A DNA stretch of 8,578 bases from assembly GCA_945292135.1 (NCBI GenBank), contig CALYRA010000025.1, positions 1 to 8,578 on the forward strand, read 5' to 3'. Every line of letters begins with the position of its first letter. Within the stretch, counting starts at the first letter, position 1. Both the position numbers and the translations under genes were made by a program. Of the stretch, positions 6,460 through 8,578 are shown one piece after another. Source of the stretch: an uncultured Dysgonomonas sp. (lineage in GTDB: Bacteria > Bacteroidota > Bacteroidia > Bacteroidales > Dysgonomonadaceae). The notes below the pieces were generated by a model. The model saw only the letters and a list, made by a program, of their open reading frames with translations. It searched no databases and was not told where the DNA came from.

Positions 6460-7398
6460 TTAGCAATCTAAAACGAAGTTATCCTGTTTTATTTCATTGG
6501 TAAAGACTTTACATATCTTTTCATGTTTATGTATCATATAAACTAACAATATATTTAAGACCGTTAATTCAAAAATAAAATATAACCAAGGTTGTTTGAT
6601 TAAAACAGATACAAACAAAGCGATAGAGCGGGTATTAAATGAAAGAATATTTGTGAATTTCATTAAAGGCAGGCTTTTTTCTCTGAATTTATCTCTAAAA
6701 GATTGGGGTATATTTTCTCCAAAATTGTTTTTTATGGTATTGAACATTTCCTGCAAATTCGGAGTCCAGTTTTCCTGACCTTTTGTATAACTGCAATAAA
6801 AAAATGCTACTAATTTGTCAAAGAAATTCTTGTTCCATTTTAATTCTTCATATTTATTTTTAAGATCGGCGCTACTATCTAATTCACTGCCTCCTTTTCC
6901 TTTCAAAAACAACAAATGAACATTGCGATAGTAATCGGCGATAGACGCTTGTTTAGAGTGGAAAACGCCTGCAATAATGGCAAGAACCCATATAGCCCAC
7001 CAAGCTGAACCCCACAATGGCATTAAGCGTAAACAAATGGCTACATAAATTGAAAAGAACCAAATATCTCCCGCAAAGCCATCGAGTATTCGCCCAAAAG
7101 TGGAAAAATTGCCTGTCATTCGCGCCAACTGCCCATCCGCGCTATCATAAGAGTTCGCCCAAACTAATAATAAAATACCTAATATGGAAATCCAAACATT
7201 ATCATAATAAAAACAAACTCCCGCGCCAATCCCTAAAAAAATACTTGCGATGGTAACAGCGTTAGGCGTAATTCCTAACCGACGAAACATTAATGCCCAT
7301 CTATATCCAATAGGACGATAAAAATATATGTCTATAAACTCTTCGGTATCTGAGGATTTAAGAGTAGATTCCAATGATGGGGTTTTCTGATCACTCAT
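6460..7398 (-). CDS. CDP-alcohol phosphatidyltransferase family protein
   Basis: This 312-residue membrane enzyme has the CDP-alcohol signature in DSADGQLAR...GRILDGFAGD (85-111): Asp85, Asp88, Gly89, Ala92, Arg93, Gly102, Asp106 and Asp111. Family members exchange the CMP of a CDP-linked donor for an alcohol within the inner membrane. YRPIGYRWALMFRRLGITPN (27-46) is the usual amphipathic lead-in. Likely membrane helices are about 47-66, 70-84, 112-126, 132-147, 255-268 and 271-289, with a soluble stretch (about 163-250) in between. The signature is unusual: the spacing between the last two aspartates is four residues (GFAG), where the family has three. Neighbouring inositol-phosphate synthase and nucleotidyltransferase genes suggest inositol phosphate or CDP-inositol as a substrate, as in phosphatidylinositol-phosphate synthase or archaeal/Thermotoga di-inositol-phosphate synthase. 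Whether the donor is CDP-diacylglycerol or CDP-inositol cannot be decided here. Confidence 0.9.
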   Translation of the reverse strand: MSDQKTPSLESTLKSSDTEEFIDIYFYRPIGYRWALMFRRLGITPNAVTIASIFLGIGAGVCFYYDNVWISILGILLLVWANSYDSADGQLARMTGNFSTFGRILDGFAGDIWFFSIYVAICLRLMPLWGSAWWAIWVLAIIAGVFHSKQASIADYYRNVHLLFLKGKGGSELDSSADLKNKYEELKWNKNFFDKLVAFFYCSYTKGQENWTPNLQEMFNTIKNNFGENIPQSFRDKFREKSLPLMKFTNILSFNTRSIALFVSVLIKQPWLYFIFELTVLNILLVYMIHKHEKICKVFTNEIKQDNFVLDC

Positions 7399-7408
7399 TC
7401 TGATTACT

Positions 7409-8275
7409 TTATTGTATGGATTTTTTTATTTGTTTATCTATACATTCAGCGATTTTAGGCGCTGCAAGTTCACGGCATGGCGCAAAGCTAGGCCAATCAT
7501 TAAAATCAATTATTTTAAATGAGCCGTCTTTGTTTACGACACAATCGCCTCCATAAACTTTAACTTTGAGTACTTCTCCGGCTTTGTCGCAAGCCTTCTT
7601 TAAAGCATCAGCCGAAAATGTATATTCTTTGGCCGCGCCATTGATCTTTTCAAGTCCAAATTTACTGTGATTAACTTCAAATGGATAAAACCAATAAAAA
7701 AAGTCTGTATCGGCAACTCCATAAAATTTCACCAAATCACCTACAAGATGCTCATTGACAACAGCATTAGGAATATTACGTAATGAAAATTCTTTTAAAA
7801 TGGATTTTACCTCATCGATATTGCGAGCATAAGTCACATCTTCGCGGTGGATGGCATGCGCATCGCCTCTTTTGACCCAATAAGCTACTGCATCCATAGA
7901 TTCTAATTGTCGGGTAGGATCATCAGTAACGTCAACAATGATACTTTCGGGATGTGGTATCTGATTATCAAGCAATAACTGCGTCATCTTGGCGCGTATA
8001 CAATTAACAATTCCATAACTGGAATTTATAACTATTGATCCGGTATCTTCGAGCTTTTGCAAGCGTTCAATCGTACTTAGGGAACGAGCCATATTAAATA
8101 CGATTTTGCCTTCAACTCCCATGTAAATAAATTCCGATTCCGTATATTCTTGCACTTCATAACCCAGTTTTCGAAGGTTATCGGCTGTTTTTTCAAAAAT
8201 CAAACCATCATTTCCAATGTGATTTGGCGAATATTCTGTTTTTCTTTTAACTCCTATTATTTCCTGCTTTTGCAT
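7409..8275 (-). CDS. ATP-grasp fold protein of unknown substrate
   Basis: The 288-residue protein has a RimK-like ATP-grasp layout. After an N-terminal alpha/beta region (1-90) comes a central domain starting near RAKMTQLLLDNQIPHPES (94-111). YWVKRGDAHAIHREDV (132-147) holds the probable ATP-phosphate lysine K135. VVNEHLVGDLVKFYGV (172-187) carries Glu175. VYGGDCVVNKDGSFKIIDFN (240-259) carries the metal-binding Asp257 and Asn259. Such enzymes activate a carboxylate as acyl-phosphate for ligation, but the fold also includes inositol 1,3,4-trisphosphate 5/6-kinases. It lies 15 bases after the nucleotidyltransferase stop and 10 bases before the CDP-alcohol transferase start, clearly in one operon. 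Its role is not known: a ligase decorating the headgroup with an amino acid, or a kinase acting on inositol phosphate, both fit the context. Confidence 0.82.
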   Translation of the reverse strand: MQKQEIIGVKRKTEYSPNHIGNDGLIFEKTADNLRKLGYEVQEYTESEFIYMGVEGKIVFNMARSLSTIERLQKLEDTGSIVINSSYGIVNCIRAKMTQLLLDNQIPHPESIIVDVTDDPTRQLESMDAVAYWVKRGDAHAIHREDVTYARNIDEVKSILKEFSLRNIPNAVVNEHLVGDLVKFYGVADTDFFYWFYPFEVNHSKFGLEKINGAAKEYTFSADALKKACDKAGEVLKVKVYGGDCVVNKDGSFKIIDFNDWPSFAPCRELAAPKIAECIDKQIKKSIQ

Positions 8276-8290
8276 TCTAAATATGTTAGT

Positions 8291-8578
8291 TTAACTTATA
8301 AGAAATTCTTCTGCTTTTTTTATATCCTCCGCATGATCAACATCAACAATTTTAGAAAATTGGTATGCTTCTAATTTCAAGCCATCCGCAACAAGTTGGC
8401 GTTGAAAATTACGCATTCTGGATTGTCCATTTTCAAGACATGCTTCCAATGTTCCTATTGCTTTAGACGTGAGACCGTAAATGCCACCTGAGATATATTT
8501 ACAATGATCGGATTTATCAAGAAATCCTACGATATTCATCGACTCGTCTACATCGACGTATAATGGTTTTTCATCATC
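8291..8578 (-). CDS. Nucleotidyltransferase (sugar-phosphate or inositol-phosphate type), C-terminal part
   Basis: The frame is open to the right edge of the window, so the first part of the gene is missing; the ATG at 8539 is internal. The visible 95 residues match the C-terminal half of the NTP_transferase (GT-A-like) fold: LYVDVDES, then ISGGIYGLTSKAI (product-site strand and helix), and near the end VDVDHAEDIKKAEEFL, the metal-binding aspartate strand and closing helix found in RmlA-like and CTP-dependent cytidylyltransferases. The N-terminal nucleotide-binding loop is outside the window. Next to MIPS and CDP-alcohol transferase genes, a CTP:inositol-1-phosphate cytidylyltransferase is an attractive guess, since such enzymes partner with or are fused to CDP-alcohol transferases in Thermotoga and Archaeoglobus. 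Other nucleotide-sugar products are possible. Confidence 0.8.
   Translation of the reverse strand, partial: DDEKPLYVDVDESMNIVGFLDKSDHCKYISGGIYGLTSKAIGTLEACLENGQSRMRNFQRQLVADGLKLEAYQFSKIVDVDHAEDIKKAEEFLIS

Noticed and set aside
1..8578. tRNA, rRNA, CRISPR arrays, insertion sequences, integrases or phage genes
   Set aside because: No cloverleaf-like segment, spaced repeat array, transposase or integrase motif was seen on either strand.

Overview
The window looks like the chromosome of a Bacteroidota member, most likely order Bacteroidales. The DNA is AT-rich, Shine-Dalgarno sequences are weak or absent, and a TAnnTTTG-type -7 element lies upstream of one gene. The gene families also fit: a GlsA/GlsB-like glycine-lipid acyltransferase pair, a Bacteroidales-type Maf, a CapA-family lipoprotein, and a bacterial inositol-3-phosphate synthase. 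A genus cannot be named from this sequence alone.

Left part, plus strand (1-2418): the 3' end of a PlsC-like O-acyltransferase (glsA-like) is followed after 5 bases by a complete GNAT-type N-acyltransferase (glsB-like). This is the two-gene set that makes glycine lipids in Bacteroides. After a 271-base gap comes maf, a nucleotide pyrophosphatase gene with a plausible promoter of its own.

Middle, minus strand (2404-4178): a CapA-family lipoprotein gene has a recognisable -7 box and a 17-base palindrome next to it. Downstream of it, and running into the 3' end of maf, is the wreck of a class I SAM-dependent methyltransferase gene. It has three frameshifts, an in-frame stop, no start codon and no C-terminal part. 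It fills what would otherwise be a 457-base gap.

Right part, minus strand (4150-8578), in transcription order: the 3' end of a nucleotidyltransferase, an ATP-grasp protein, a CDP-alcohol phosphatidyltransferase and a HAD-family protein, packed with 10-15 base gaps. After a 227-base spacer comes inositol-3-phosphate synthase, closed by a strong hairpin terminator. The set suggests a pathway in which glucose 6-phosphate becomes inositol phosphate, is activated (perhaps as CDP-inositol) by the nucleotidyltransferase, and is transferred at the membrane by the CDP-alcohol enzyme. The ATP-grasp and HAD proteins would modify the product. This combination is the best candidate for an under-described system here. 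The HAD protein lacks the usual second aspartate of motif I, and the CDP-alcohol enzyme has one extra residue inside its signature. The spacer before the synthase holds an open frame resembling the tail of an outer-membrane beta-barrel, two short inverted repeats and a tandem repeat next to the synthase start codon.
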